A stretch of DNA of 64,000 nucleotides from Streptomyces caatingaensis (GCF_001187435.1 NZ_LFXA01000002.1:1054001-1118000), one strand, 5' to 3'. Positions 47,212 to 55,758 are shown, numbered from the stretch's first letter. Notes: generated from the letters alone by a model not told the origin. A program made the numbers and translations.

Positions 47212-47248
47212 GGCATCATATGATAGATGCCTAAGGCAATTAGATGCC
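47212..47248. promoter_or_regulatory. operator-like palindromes upstream of the acyl-CoA ligase
   Basis: GGCATC-N8-GATGCC (47212-47231) overlaps TGCCT-A-AGGCA (47228-47238) and a third half site ending TGCC at 47248. TGCCTnAGGCA palindromes are typical of MarR-family regulators of aromatic-acid genes. No MarR gene is in the window. The rest of the 257-bp gap shows no gene. Confidence 0.45.
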
Positions 47249-47272
47249 GAGCCCGGACGCGAAGGAGCGGCG

Positions 47273-48823
47273 ATGACGGACGACGTGCGGACTTTACGCG
47301 GTCATGTGGAGGGGATCCTCGACGGCATGGGCGAGGAGGCCGGCCGCGAGGCGCTGGTCCACGAGGGGCGGCGCATGACCGTGGGGGAGTTCCGCGGGCT
47401 CGTCCACCGCATGGCGAGGGCCCTGCGGGAGGAGGGGGCCGGCCGCGGTGACACCGTCACCCTGCTGAGCGGCAACCTGCCCGAGATCATCGCGGCGCGG
47501 TACGCCGCGCACCTGCTCGGCTGCCGCGTCAACCACCTCTACGACAAGCTGTCGGCCGAGGTGCAGGCCGCGATCGTGGAGGACGTCGAGACCCGGGCGC
47601 TCGTCGTCGACCCGCGCCTGGCGGAGCGCGCGGCCGAGGTGACACGGATCGTCCCGGTGAAGAGCGTGCTGGTCCTCGGGCCGGCCGGGACCGGAACGGA
47701 CCTGCTGGAACTGGCCGCGGCCCAGTCGGCGGAGCCCGTCCCGAACCGGGCCCGCCCCCAGGACATCGCGTCCATCCGGCACACCGGCGGCACCACCGGC
47801 CACCCCAAGGGCATCTGCACCACCTTCGAGCAGCTGGACACGCACCACTCCGTGCCGGCCGAGGACGGCTACGTGCCGCGCCAGTTGGTGTGCACCACGA
47901 TCGCGCACGCGGCCGGCCACCTCGCCGACTCCACCCTGCGCCGGGGCGGCGTGCTCGTCCTGCTGGAGGACTTCGACCCGGCGGCGGTGCTCGCCGCCGT
48001 CGAACGCGAGCGCATCACCGACATGTTCGTCCTCCCCCCGCTGCTCTACGAGCTCCTGGACCACCCGGACGCCGCCCGCACCGACACGTCGAGCCTGCGC
48101 CGCGTCCTCTACGGCGGATGCAAGGCGTCGCCCGTGCGCATCGCCGACGCGGTACGGCGCCTCGGGCCCGTCCTCTCCCAGTTCTACGGCCAGAGCGAGG
48201 CCGGCGGCATCAGCCGGCTCACGGCCGCGGACCACGACCCCGCGCGGCCGGACCGGCTGGGCAGCGCGGGCAAGGTGCTGGACGACGTCGAGGTGGCCGT
48301 GCGGGACGAGTCGGGCCGCGACCTGCCCGTCGGCGAGCGCGGTGAGATATGCGTCCGCTCGGACCAGGTGATGCAGGGCTACTGGAACCAACCCGAGCTG
48401 ACGGCACGGGTGTTGCGCGACGGATGGCTGCACACCGGTGACATCGGGTACCTCGACGACGAGGGGTACCTGACCGTCGTCGACCGCATCAAGGACATGA
48501 TCATCGTGGTGGGCGGGCACGTGTACACCTCCGAGCTGGAGGACGTCCTCAACGCGCACCCCGCCGTACGGCAGAGCGCCGTCTTCGGCGTGCCGGACGC
48601 CGACGGCATGGAACGCGTGCACGCCGCGATCGTGACCGTGCCCGGCGCGGAGGTCTCCGAGGACGGACTCCGCGCGCTCGTCCGCGAGCGGTGCGGCGCG
48701 ATGTACGAACCGCACCGCGTCGACGTCGTGCCCGCGATGCCGCTGACGGACGTCGGCAAGCCGGACAAGAAGGCGCTGCGGCGGCGGGCCGAGGAGGCCG
48801 AACGGGCCGGGAGCGCGGCCTAG
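47273..48823 (+). CDS. AMP-forming acyl-CoA ligase / synthetase
   Basis: A 516-residue ANL-superfamily enzyme. The P-loop is HTGGTTGHPKGIC (about residue 165), the adenine-binding motif is QFYGQSEAGG (about 305), DGWLHTGDIGYLDDEGYLTVVDR (about 385) is the hinge region, and the catalytic Lys lies in DVGKPDKKAL near the C-terminus. It activates a carboxylic acid to a thioester through an acyl-adenylate. Short or aromatic acids are likely from the sequence type. GAAGGAG precedes the ATG. A MarR-type operator lies upstream. Confidence 0.9.
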   Translation: MTDDVRTLRGHVEGILDGMGEEAGREALVHEGRRMTVGEFRGLVHRMARALREEGAGRGDTVTLLSGNLPEIIAARYAAHLLGCRVNHLYDKLSAEVQAAIVEDVETRALVVDPRLAERAAEVTRIVPVKSVLVLGPAGTGTDLLELAAAQSAEPVPNRARPQDIASIRHTGGTTGHPKGICTTFEQLDTHHSVPAEDGYVPRQLVCTTIAHAAGHLADSTLRRGGVLVLLEDFDPAAVLAAVERERITDMFVLPPLLYELLDHPDAARTDTSSLRRVLYGGCKASPVRIADAVRRLGPVLSQFYGQSEAGGISRLTAADHDPARPDRLGSAGKVLDDVEVAVRDESGRDLPVGERGEICVRSDQVMQGYWNQPELTARVLRDGWLHTGDIGYLDDEGYLTVVDRIKDMIIVVGGHVYTSELEDVLNAHPAVRQSAVFGVPDADGMERVHAAIVTVPGAEVSEDGLRALVRERCGAMYEPHRVDVVPAMPLTDVGKPDKKALRRRAEEAERAGSAA

Positions 48824-48835
48824 TCGGCGGGGCGG

Positions 48836-48853
48836 GGGAGGAGGGCTCCTCCC
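48836..48853 (+). terminator. short hairpin after the acyl-CoA ligase
   Basis: GGGAGGAG-GG-CTCCTCCC is an 18-bp near-perfect palindrome 12 nt after the ligase stop. It is a likely terminator before the convergent P450 gene. Confidence 0.5.
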
Positions 48854-48882
48854 TGCCCTTCCTGCCCTTCCCGGCCTTGCCG

Positions 48883-48907
48883 CCCCTCCCTCCCTCCCCG
48901 CCCGCCC
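48883..48907 (-). other. G-quadruplex-forming tract after the P450 stop codon
   Basis: The minus strand reads GGGCGGGCGGGGAGGGAGGG, then AGGGG: six G-runs of at least three separated by single bases. It begins 1-2 nt after the P450 stop codon, so it is in the P450 mRNA 3' end, and lies within a 60-nt pyrimidine-rich tract on the plus strand. Confidence 0.6.
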
Positions 48908-48908
48908 G

Positions 48909-50279
48909 TCACGACGGCCGTCGGCCCGCCGCCGCGCCGCCCCCGCGGCGCGAGACCACGATCCGGGCCCCGCGCGCCGGCACGTGCGTCACCTGGCGGG
49001 AGCGCGACGCCTCGGGGCGGGCGCGGTCGGGGCGCAGGTCGTAGCGGGTGAGCACCTCCCGCAGCACCACCGTCGCCTCCAGCAGGGCGAAGCCGGCGCC
49101 GGGGCAGCGGCGCGCGCCGCCGCCGAAGGGGATCCACGCCGGCGAGGGGGCCGGGCCGCCGAGGAAGCGTTCCGGGCGGAAGTCCTCCGGCCGTTCGTGG
49201 TGCGCGGGGTCGCCGTGCACCAGACCGATCGCGGGCATGACCGTCGTCCCCGCGGGCAGCCGGTGGCCCGCGACGGTGAGCGGCTCGGTCAGGCACCGGG
49301 CGACCTGGTAGACCACCGGCCTGCGGCGCAGTGTCTCCTTGACGACCGCCGTCAGGTACGCGTCGTCGCCCTCGTCGGCGGCCCGCTGCGCCCGCCGCAA
49401 CTGCTCCGGCCGGCGGCCGAGTTCGTGGAGGGCCCAGGCCAGGCCGGTGGCGGTGGTCTCGTGCCCGGCGAGGAGCAGGGTGACGAGCTGGTCGCGCAGC
49501 TCCGCGCCGTCGAAGCCGTCGCCGTGCGGCGCCGCGGCCGCCCGCAGCAGGTGGGACAGGACGTCGTCCCCCTCCTCCAACGCCGCGCGGCGCTCCGCCA
49601 CTTGGGCGTCGATCAGCGCGTCCAGCCGCCGCCGGACGGCGAGGAGGCGGCGCCAGGGGCGCAGCCGTGCCAGGTGCGGGTGGGACAGTCCGAGCAGGGT
49701 GAGCTGGCCCATGTCGGTGAGCCGGCGCGTGAGCGGCCGGAGTTCGGCGAGCCGCGCCTGCGAGGTCACGCCGAGGACGACTCTGCTGATGACCTCCAGC
49801 GTCAGCTCGCGCATGCGCCGGTGGGCGGGGAACACCTCGCCGACGGGCCAGCGTTCGACCTCCGCGGCGGCGACGGCGCGCATGGTCTCCTCGTACGCGC
49901 GCAGGGCCGGGACGCTGAGGGCGGGCAGCAACAGCCGCCGGACCCTGCGGTGTTCGTCCCCGTCGGTGAGGAGCACGGAACGCCCGCCCATGACCGGCCG
50001 CAGGACGGCGTTGCCCTTGCCCGCGTGCAGCACGTCGGTCGGCCCGCCGAAGACCTCGTCCACGTGCTCCCGCCGGGCCAGGATCACGACCCGGTGGCGG
50101 ACCGGTGCCGCCAGGTCGAGCGCGAACACATCGCCGTACGCGCGCCGCAGGCGGGGGAACCAGCGGTCCCGGCACCGGACGAACAGCAGGGTCTGCACGG
50201 GGGCCGGCAGCCGCGGGCCGGGCGGCCGTGCCCGCCCGGTCGAGGCGCCGTCGGGTGACGAGGTGGACTTCCCTGGCAT
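48909..50279 (-). CDS. cytochrome P450
   Basis: A 456-residue P450. The I-helix is LLLAGHETTATGLAW (about residue 265), the K-helix is VVKETLRRRPVV (ExxR), the PERF-type motif is FRPERFLG, and the heme loop is IPFGGGARRCPGAGFA with the Cys ligand at about residue 400. It has no membrane anchor, as usual in actinobacteria, so it needs ferredoxin partners; none is adjacent. It is upstream of a TetR gene on the same strand and convergent with the acyl-CoA ligase. The substrate is unknown. Confidence 0.92.
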   Translation of the reverse strand: MPGKSTSSPDGASTGRARPPGPRLPAPVQTLLFVRCRDRWFPRLRRAYGDVFALDLAAPVRHRVVILARREHVDEVFGGPTDVLHAGKGNAVLRPVMGGRSVLLTDGDEHRRVRRLLLPALSVPALRAYEETMRAVAAAEVERWPVGEVFPAHRRMRELTLEVISRVVLGVTSQARLAELRPLTRRLTDMGQLTLLGLSHPHLARLRPWRRLLAVRRRLDALIDAQVAERRAALEEGDDVLSHLLRAAAAPHGDGFDGAELRDQLVTLLLAGHETTATGLAWALHELGRRPEQLRRAQRAADEGDDAYLTAVVKETLRRRPVVYQVARCLTEPLTVAGHRLPAGTTVMPAIGLVHGDPAHHERPEDFRPERFLGGPAPSPAWIPFGGGARRCPGAGFALLEATVVLREVLTRYDLRPDRARPEASRSRQVTHVPARGARIVVSRRGGGAAAGRRPS

Positions 50280-50386
50280 GGCGGCCCCGGTTCTCACGCT
50301 GCTTTCCCTGCCGGACAGCAGTCTTCCCCGGTCCGCCGCCGGGCTCACCACGCCCTCGGCGGCCGGGACGGGCCGTCGGGGCGCGG

Positions 50387-50992
50387 TCAGCCGTCCCGGC
50401 CGGCGCGGTCGTCCCCCCTGGCCAGGGCCGTGCCGGCCCAGCCGTGCTCCAGCAGGGCGAACAGCTCGCTCAGGGTGCGGGCCGGGTCCTGGCCCGAACG
50501 GGCGATGCCGGGGGCCTCCAGGGCGAAGCGGGCCAGGCCGGCGACGGCGGGGTCCTCCGCGGCGAGCCCGGTCTCCTCGGCGAGGGCGGCGGCCAGCGCC
50601 TTCTCGTGGCGCGACCACATGCGCCGGGCGTAGTCCCGCAGCGCGGGCGTGGACTCGACGAGGACGAACATGGGGTCGTCGGCGGGCACATGGGTTCGGG
50701 TGCCCACGAGGTGGTCGCGCAGGGCGTGCAGGACGGACCGGCCGGGGGCCCGGTCGCGGACGGCGGCGATCAGGGCGCTCTCCAGGTCCTCGTCCAGGTC
50801 GAAGACGAGCGCCTCCTTGCTGGGGAAGTGCTTGAACAGCGTGCTCAGGGAGACGTCGGCCGCCTCGGCCACCTCGCGCACGCCGACGTTGTCGAAGCCG
50901 CGCTCGGTGAACAGCCGCACGGCGGCGTCCGCCAGGGCCTGTCGCGTCCGGGCCTTCTTGCGCTCGCGGCGTCCTGTCGTGGTCTCGGGCAT
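50387..50992 (-). CDS. TetR-family regulator
   Basis: A 201-residue protein with an HTH at residues 18-62 (ALADAAVRLFTERGFDNVGVREVAEAADVSLSTLFKHFPSKEAL) and a ligand domain of the actinobacterial AcrR-like type. It lies between the P450 (same strand, 107 bp downstream) and a divergent TetX-like monooxygenase (160 bp away), and probably controls both or the monooxygenase alone. Confidence 0.9.
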   Translation of the reverse strand: MPETTTGRRERKKARTRQALADAAVRLFTERGFDNVGVREVAEAADVSLSTLFKHFPSKEALVFDLDEDLESALIAAVRDRAPGRSVLHALRDHLVGTRTHVPADDPMFVLVESTPALRDYARRMWSRHEKALAAALAEETGLAAEDPAVAGLARFALEAPGIARSGQDPARTLSELFALLEHGWAGTALARGDDRAGRDG

Positions 50993-51151
50993 GGTCCCAC
51001 CCTACCCGCCCACGGACTCGCTCTCGAAGACTGTCAACTCTCCAATGCTATCCGCTATGAAGTCGAATCAGTTGTACTTTTGGAGTCGTTGTGCTTCCGT
51101 GGATACCCGGTGCCGCCGCGGCACCCGACCGTCGAACGGAGCGTGACGCCC

Positions 51152-52336
51152 ATGTCCACCCCTCCTCTGTCCACCGCCCCTCGCATCGCCGTCGTGGGCG
51201 CCGGCCCCGGCGGCCTCGTCTGCGCACGCGTCCTCCAGCGCCACGGCGTGCCGGTGACGGTCTTCGAGCGCGACGCCGGCCACGGCTCCCGCGGCCAGGG
51301 CGGAACCCTGGACCTCGAGGCGGGCACCGGCCAGGCGGCCCTGCGCGCGGCCGGACTGCACGACGCGTTCCTCGCCCTGTCCCGGCCCGAGGGCCAGGAG
51401 TGGCGCCTGTACGACCGGAACGCGACCCTGATACGTCACGACCGTGCCGGCGAGGGCGACTTGAGCAGGCCCGAGATCGACCGCGGCCACCTGCGCACCC
51501 TGCTGCTGGACTCGCTCGCCCCGGGCACGGTCCGCTGGGGCCGCCCGGTGGGCGGCGTCACCCCGCTCCCCGGCGGCGGCGCCCGGCTGCGCCACGAGGA
51601 CGGCACCACCGAGGACTTCGACCTGGTCGTCGGGGCCGACGGGGCCCGGTCCCGGGTGCGCCCCGCGCTCTCCGGCGCCCGGCCCTCCTACTCCGGGGTC
51701 ACGATGGTGGAGGCCCGCTTCGACGACGCCGACCGCCGCCACCCCCGCATCGCCCGCCTGGCCGGCCGCGGCAGCATGTCGGCCAAGGCGGGCGGCCGAA
51801 GCCTGGTGCTGCAGCGCAACAGCGACGGACGCGTCCGCGCCTACGCCATCTTCCGCGGCCCCCGGGACTGGCACGCCGGCCTCGACCTCGCCGACACGCG
51901 GGCCGTCCGCGCACGCCTCCTCGACCGGTACCGGGGCTGGGACGAGAGCCTCCTGGCCATCCTGCGCGAGAACGACGGCGGGTTCGTCAACCGGCCCGTG
52001 TCCGTCCTCCCCGCCGGCCACTCCTGGCCGCGCACCCCCGGCATCACCCTGCTCGGGGACGCCGCGCACCTGATGCCGCCGGTCGGGGTCGGTGCCAACC
52101 TCGCGCTGCTCGACGGCGCCGACCTCGCCCGCGCGATCGTCGGCCGTCCCACCCTCGACGAGGCCCTCGCCGCCTACGAGGACGTCATGCTGCCCCGCGC
52201 CGCCGAGCACGCGAGGACCGCCGAGCGGATGCTCGCCACCCTCATGCCCGGCACCGACGCGGACGAGCCGGCCTTCCCCGACGCCCTCTGGCCGGCCGAC
52301 GGCCGCCCCGACGCGGCCCGCCCGCAGGCCGGCTGA
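51152..52336 (+). CDS. TetX-like FAD-dependent monooxygenase
   Basis: A 394-residue group A flavin monooxygenase. The FAD motif is IAVVGAGPGGLVCARVLQRHG, the DG motif is DLVVGADGARSRVRPALS (about residue 155), and GD lies in GITLLGDAAHLMPPVGVGANLALLDGADLA (about 295). GQGGTLDLEAGTGQAALRAAGL resembles TetX and related rifampicin/tetracycline hydroxylases. Drug inactivation is possible but so is biosynthesis. The start at 51152 follows CGGAGCG. It is divergent from TetR, so it is likely inducible. Confidence 0.87.
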   Translation: MSTPPLSTAPRIAVVGAGPGGLVCARVLQRHGVPVTVFERDAGHGSRGQGGTLDLEAGTGQAALRAAGLHDAFLALSRPEGQEWRLYDRNATLIRHDRAGEGDLSRPEIDRGHLRTLLLDSLAPGTVRWGRPVGGVTPLPGGGARLRHEDGTTEDFDLVVGADGARSRVRPALSGARPSYSGVTMVEARFDDADRRHPRIARLAGRGSMSAKAGGRSLVLQRNSDGRVRAYAIFRGPRDWHAGLDLADTRAVRARLLDRYRGWDESLLAILRENDGGFVNRPVSVLPAGHSWPRTPGITLLGDAAHLMPPVGVGANLALLDGADLARAIVGRPTLDEALAAYEDVMLPRAAEHARTAERMLATLMPGTDADEPAFPDALWPADGRPDAARPQAG

Positions 52337-52349
52337 GGCCGGAAGGCCG

Positions 52350-52856
52350 TCACCCCGGGCACGACTCCACCGCGGGCGCCCCGCCCGCCACGCGGTGCAC
52401 GCGCACCCGCACGTCCCCCGGCGCGACCCCGCCCGCCGCGCCCACCGCCTCGGCCGCCGTGCACACCACCTGGCGCAGGGCGGTGCGGTCGGGGGTCCAG
52501 GCGGGCGGCAGGCGAACGTCTGCGGCGGCGCGGCCGGAGGCGGTGACCACGGGGGCGGGGGAGCCCGGGGGGATGAAGGTGACCAGGCCGCGGGTGCGCT
52601 CGGCCGGGTCGGGGCCCTGGACGAGGCGGTTCAGGGCGGCTTGGGGGGCGTCGGGGCCCTGGTAGAGGCGGGAGACGCGTTCGAGGCCGACGGGCGAGGA
52701 GAAGTAGAGGTGGAGGGCGGCGGCCGGGCGCGCGCCGGGGCGGGGGAGCCCGGAGGCGGGGGCGCCGGCCCGGTCCGGGCCGGTGTCGTCCACGCCGCAG
52801 GCCGCGGTCAGGCAGCCGGCCAGGGCGACGGCGAGGGCGAGCGGGCGGCGTCTCAT
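52350..52856 (-). CDS. GerMN-like lipoprotein (short LpqB-type)
   Basis: A 168-residue lipoprotein with lipobox LTAAC (about residue 20) and a GerMN-like domain: LHLYFSSPVGLERVSRLYQG, ALNRLVQGPDPAERTRGLVTFIPPG and LRQVVCTAAEA. MtrAB two-component systems are coupled to LpqB, a GerMN lipoprotein that modulates the kinase. This gene overlaps the stop of the kinase gene (ATGA), so a similar role is likely. It is much shorter than LpqB and has no propeller. Confidence 0.82.
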   Translation of the reverse strand: MRRRPLALAVALAGCLTAACGVDDTGPDRAGAPASGLPRPGARPAAALHLYFSSPVGLERVSRLYQGPDAPQAALNRLVQGPDPAERTRGLVTFIPPGSPAPVVTASGRAAADVRLPPAWTPDRTALRQVVCTAAEAVGAAGGVAPGDVRVRVHRVAGGAPAVESCPG

Positions 52857-54385
52857 GCGGGGTCCAGGGGGAGCGTGAGGGTGAACACCGCGCCGCCGCC
52901 GGGGGCGTTGGCGGCGGTGAGGGTGCCGCCGTGCAGGCGGGCGTTCTCCGCGGCGATGGCGAGGCCCAGGCCGCTGCCCTCGCTGCGGGTGCGGGCCGCG
53001 TCGCCCTTGGTGAAGCGGTCGAAGACGTGCGGCAGCACGTCGGCCGGGATGCCGGGGCCGCCGTCGGTCACGGTGACGACGAGCCGGCCGCCCTCCGCCC
53101 GGGCCCGGACGTCCACGGGCACGGACGGACCGCCGTGCCGCAGGGCGTTGCCGATCAGATTGGCCAGGACGACGTCGACGCGCCGCGGGTCCAGGCGGGC
53201 CCGCAGGCCGGCCGGCACGTCCGCGCCGACCCGGCCCTGCCAGTGCCGCAACGCGAGCGTCTTGCCGACGAGTTCGCCGACGTCCACGTCGTCCGGCTCC
53301 AGCACGGCGGCGCCGGCGTCGAACCGCGAGATCTCCATCAGGTCCTCGACCATGCGGACGAGCTTGTGCGTCTCGTCGGCCACCAGCTCCAGCGCCTCGG
53401 CCGTCTCCGGCTCCAGCCGCCCGGAGGCCGCGTCCTCGTCGAGGACGCCGGTGACGGCGGTCATCGCGGCGAGCGGCGTGCGCAGTTCGTGGGAGACGTC
53501 CGCGGCGAAGCGCCGCGCCCGGGCCTCCATGGTGCGCAGCCGCTCCGCGTCGGCCTGGAGCGTGGCCGCCATGGTGTTGAACGTCCGTCCCAGATCGGCC
53601 AGTTCGTCGTCCCCGGTCACCCGGATCCGGGTGTCGAGCGCGCCCGCCGCCATGTCCTCGGCGGCGGACCGCAGCCGCCGTACCGGGCGCAGGACGCGGC
53701 GGGCGGCGAACAGCGCCGGGACGACCGCGAGCAGGACGACGGGCAGGGCGCCGGCCCGCGCGGCCGCGACGAGCGCGGCGACGTCGCGCTCCTGCCCGGC
53801 GAGCGAGAAGGACGCGTAGACCACCAGCCCGGACGGCTCGCCGGGCCGGTCCGCGCGCGTGACCGGCAGGCCGACGGCCAGCCACGGCACGCCGCCGTGG
53901 TGGAACCGCTGGACGACGGCCGTACGGGACGGGCCGGCCACGGCCCGCAGCCGCTCCGGCACGACCGGGCCGGTGCCCGTGGCGGACACGGGCTCGCCGC
54001 CGCGGTAGGCGGCCGCGGCGCGCCAGCCGCGGGAGCCGCCGGCCCGGTCGAGCTGGAGCGCCAGGGCGCGCAGGTCCGCCCGGCCCGGCTCGGCCGGCAG
54101 GTCGGGCGCCAGGGAGCCGACCTGGGACCGCAGGTCGTGGACGGCGTCGTCCCGGGCGCGGTCGAGGATCGCGGCCCGTGCCTGACGGAACGTCAGCGAC
54201 GCCGCGGCGAGCGCGCTGAGCGCCGCGGCCAGGAGGAACGCGACGACGAGCCGGGCCCGCAGGCCCCGGGGGAGGAGGCGGCGCGGGGCGCGGACGCCCT
54301 TCACGGCGGACCCGGCGGCCTGCGCGGCGGACTTCACGGCCGATGTCACGGCCGACTTCACGGCGGACTTCGCGGCCGACGTCAC
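52853..54385 (-). CDS. sensor histidine kinase (MtrB/BaeS type)
   Basis: A 510-residue kinase. TM1 spans about 45-63 and TM2 about 208-228, with an extracytoplasmic domain of about 145 residues, then HAMP, HisKA with His299 in RFAADVSHELRTPL, and HATPase (N box IGNALRHGG; DGGPGIPADVLPHVFDRF; GSGLGLAIA). GTG 54385 overlaps the regulator stop (GTGA). The first 24 residues are encoded by six 12-bp repeats (VTSA/AKSA type), an odd N-terminal extension; GTG 54304 is an alternative start. Confidence 0.9.
   Translation of the reverse strand: MTSAAKSAVKSAVTSAVKSAAQAAGSAVKGVRAPRRLLPRGLRARLVVAFLLAAALSALAAASLTFRQARAAILDRARDDAVHDLRSQVGSLAPDLPAEPGRADLRALALQLDRAGGSRGWRAAAAYRGGEPVSATGTGPVVPERLRAVAGPSRTAVVQRFHHGGVPWLAVGLPVTRADRPGEPSGLVVYASFSLAGQERDVAALVAAARAGALPVVLLAVVPALFAARRVLRPVRRLRSAAEDMAAGALDTRIRVTGDDELADLGRTFNTMAATLQADAERLRTMEARARRFAADVSHELRTPLAAMTAVTGVLDEDAASGRLEPETAEALELVADETHKLVRMVEDLMEISRFDAGAAVLEPDDVDVGELVGKTLALRHWQGRVGADVPAGLRARLDPRRVDVVLANLIGNALRHGGPSVPVDVRARAEGGRLVVTVTDGGPGIPADVLPHVFDRFTKGDAARTRSEGSGLGLAIAAENARLHGGTLTAANAPGGGAVFTLTLPLDPA
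54314..54385 (-). repeat. six 12-bp repeats at the start of the kinase gene
   Basis: Units of GYG-AMG-TCS-GCC type encode V-T-S-A, A-K-S-A, V-K-S-A, V-T-S-A, V-K-S-A, A-Q-A-A. The repeats start exactly at the GTG overlapping the regulator stop, so they form the kinase N-terminus. Confidence 0.8.
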
Positions 54386-55068
54386 AGCGGTCCGAACCGG
54401 TAGCCGAAGCCGCGCACGGTCTGGACGTAGCGCGGGGCGCGCTGGTCGTCCTCGATCTTGGCGCGCAGCCGTTTCACGCACGCGTCGACGAGCCGCGCGT
54501 CCCCGTAGTAGCTGTGCTCCCAGACCTCCTCCAGGAGCTGCCGCCGGCTGAACGTCCGCCCGGGGGACGCCGAGAGGAACAGCAGGAGCTTCAACTCCGA
54601 GGGGGCGAGGGAGAGTTCGGCGCCGTTCTTGCGCACGCGCACCGCCGAGGCGTCGATCTCCAGGCCGCCGTGGACCACGGGGCCCTCCCCGGCGGCCGGC
54701 TGCGCCGGGGCGACGCGGCGCAGCACCGCCCGCATCCGCGCCTCGATGACCTCGGTGCTCGCGGGCTTGACGATGTAGTCGTCGGCGCCCGCCTCCAGAC
54801 CCACCACGACGTCGATGTCGTCGCCGCGGGCGGAGAGGATCACGATGGGCACCTCGCCCGTCTCGCGGATGCGCCGGCACACCTCCAGGCCGCTCATCCC
54901 GGGCAGCATCAGGTCGAGCAGCACGATGTCGGGGGCGAACGGCGCGAGCGACTCCAGGCCGTCCTCGCCGGTGGCGACCGCCTCCGTCTCGTGGCCGCCG
55001 CGGCGCAGGCCGAGGGTCACGCCACGGCGTACGGCGGGATCGTCCTCGATCAGCAGGACGCGTGTCAT
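54382..55068 (-). CDS. OmpR-family response regulator
   Basis: A 228-residue regulator. The receiver domain has Asp52 in DIVLLDLMLPGMSG, the acid pair ED near the start, Thr/Ser in ILSARG and Lys in YIVKPAS. The C-terminal winged helix (EVWEHSYYGDARLVDACVKRLRAKIED, VRGFGYRFGPL) is OmpR type. It is the first gene of regulator-kinase-lipoprotein, each overlapping the next by 4 nt. Two TGTTCACCCCAT repeats upstream are the likely binding sites for this or another OmpR-type regulator. Confidence 0.93.
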   Translation of the reverse strand: MTRVLLIEDDPAVRRGVTLGLRRGGHETEAVATGEDGLESLAPFAPDIVLLDLMLPGMSGLEVCRRIRETGEVPIVILSARGDDIDVVVGLEAGADDYIVKPASTEVIEARMRAVLRRVAPAQPAAGEGPVVHGGLEIDASAVRVRKNGAELSLAPSELKLLLFLSASPGRTFSRRQLLEEVWEHSYYGDARLVDACVKRLRAKIEDDQRAPRYVQTVRGFGYRFGPL

Positions 55069-55115
55069 GGACGGGCCCTCTCCTCTCACTGGTCCGCCCG
55101 GTCCACCGGCCGGTG

Positions 55116-55151
55116 ATGGGGTGAACAAAAAGGGCGGATATGGGGTGAACA
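55116..55151 (-). promoter_or_regulatory. paired TGTTCACCCCAT direct repeats upstream of the response regulator
   Basis: ATGGGGTGAACA occurs at 55116-55127 and 55140-55151 (plus strand), 24 bp apart, in the promoter region of the regulator operon. Read toward the operon each is TGTTCACCCCAT. OmpR-family proteins bind direct repeats, and GTTCACC is also the core of Streptomyces PhoP boxes, though those units lie 11 bp apart. Confidence 0.5.
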
Positions 55152-55170
55152 TATCGATCCGGGGCGTGCG

Positions 55171-55758
55171 TCAGCGGGTTCCGCGCGGGGATTCCGCCGG
55201 TGCCGCCGTGCCGGTCTCGTCGCACAGGACCGTCCACGGCCCGCCCGTCAGGCCCGACTCGTGGACCCGGACGAGGACGTCCTGCGGCCGCCTCCCGCCC
55301 GGGATCCCCGGTGCCGCCGCGGCGGTGCACACGAGCTGGTTGACCGCCGCCCGGTCCAGCTCCGACACCAGCCACGGCAGGTACAGGTCGACCGTGCCGG
55401 GCGCCGTCGCCCCGGCCCGCACCCGGTGGGTGCCGGCGGGCAGGGCGGTGGTGAGCCCGCGGCGGCGTTCCCCCGGGGCGGGGCCGGCCAGCAGCTCGTC
55501 CAGCGCCCGCTGGGGGCCGGCGCCGGCGGGGGCGGGGCGGGCGACGGGCCAACTGCCGTTCGGGGCGAGGAAGTACGCGCGCACCCAGTGGGCGGGCCCG
55601 GCCGCGCGCGCTCCGGCGGCCGGGGCGCCGCCCGCCGCCGGTCCGGCGTCGGGCACGCCGCAGGCGCCGAGCGCCCAGGAGACGAGCAGGGCCGCGCCGG
55701 CGGCCCGGGCCGCCCTTCGCCCGGTGCCCCGCCTTTCCAAAGGAGTCCCGCCCGGCAT
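55171..55758 (-). CDS. GerMN-like lipoprotein, paralogue of the gene at 52350
   Basis: A 195-residue lipoprotein with lipobox LGACG (about residue 31) and a GerMN-like domain: VRAYFLAPNGSWPVARP, QRALDELLAGPAPGERRRGLTTALPAG, LYLPWLVSELDRAAVNQLVCTAAAAPG. It shares the layout and key segments of the lipoprotein encoded after the kinase, so the two-component genes are flanked by two related lipoproteins. It lies upstream of the regulator on the same strand but with a gap containing the direct repeats. Confidence 0.8.
   Translation of the reverse strand: MPGGTPLERRGTGRRAARAAGAALLVSWALGACGVPDAGPAAGGAPAAGARAAGPAHWVRAYFLAPNGSWPVARPAPAGAGPQRALDELLAGPAPGERRRGLTTALPAGTHRVRAGATAPGTVDLYLPWLVSELDRAAVNQLVCTAAAAPGIPGGRRPQDVLVRVHESGLTGGPWTVLCDETGTAAPAESPRGTR

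Noticed and set aside
51032..51037. Consensus -35 (TTGACA, minus strand) upstream of the TetR gene at 50387.
   Set aside because: No acceptable -10 at 16-19 bp; promoter not called.
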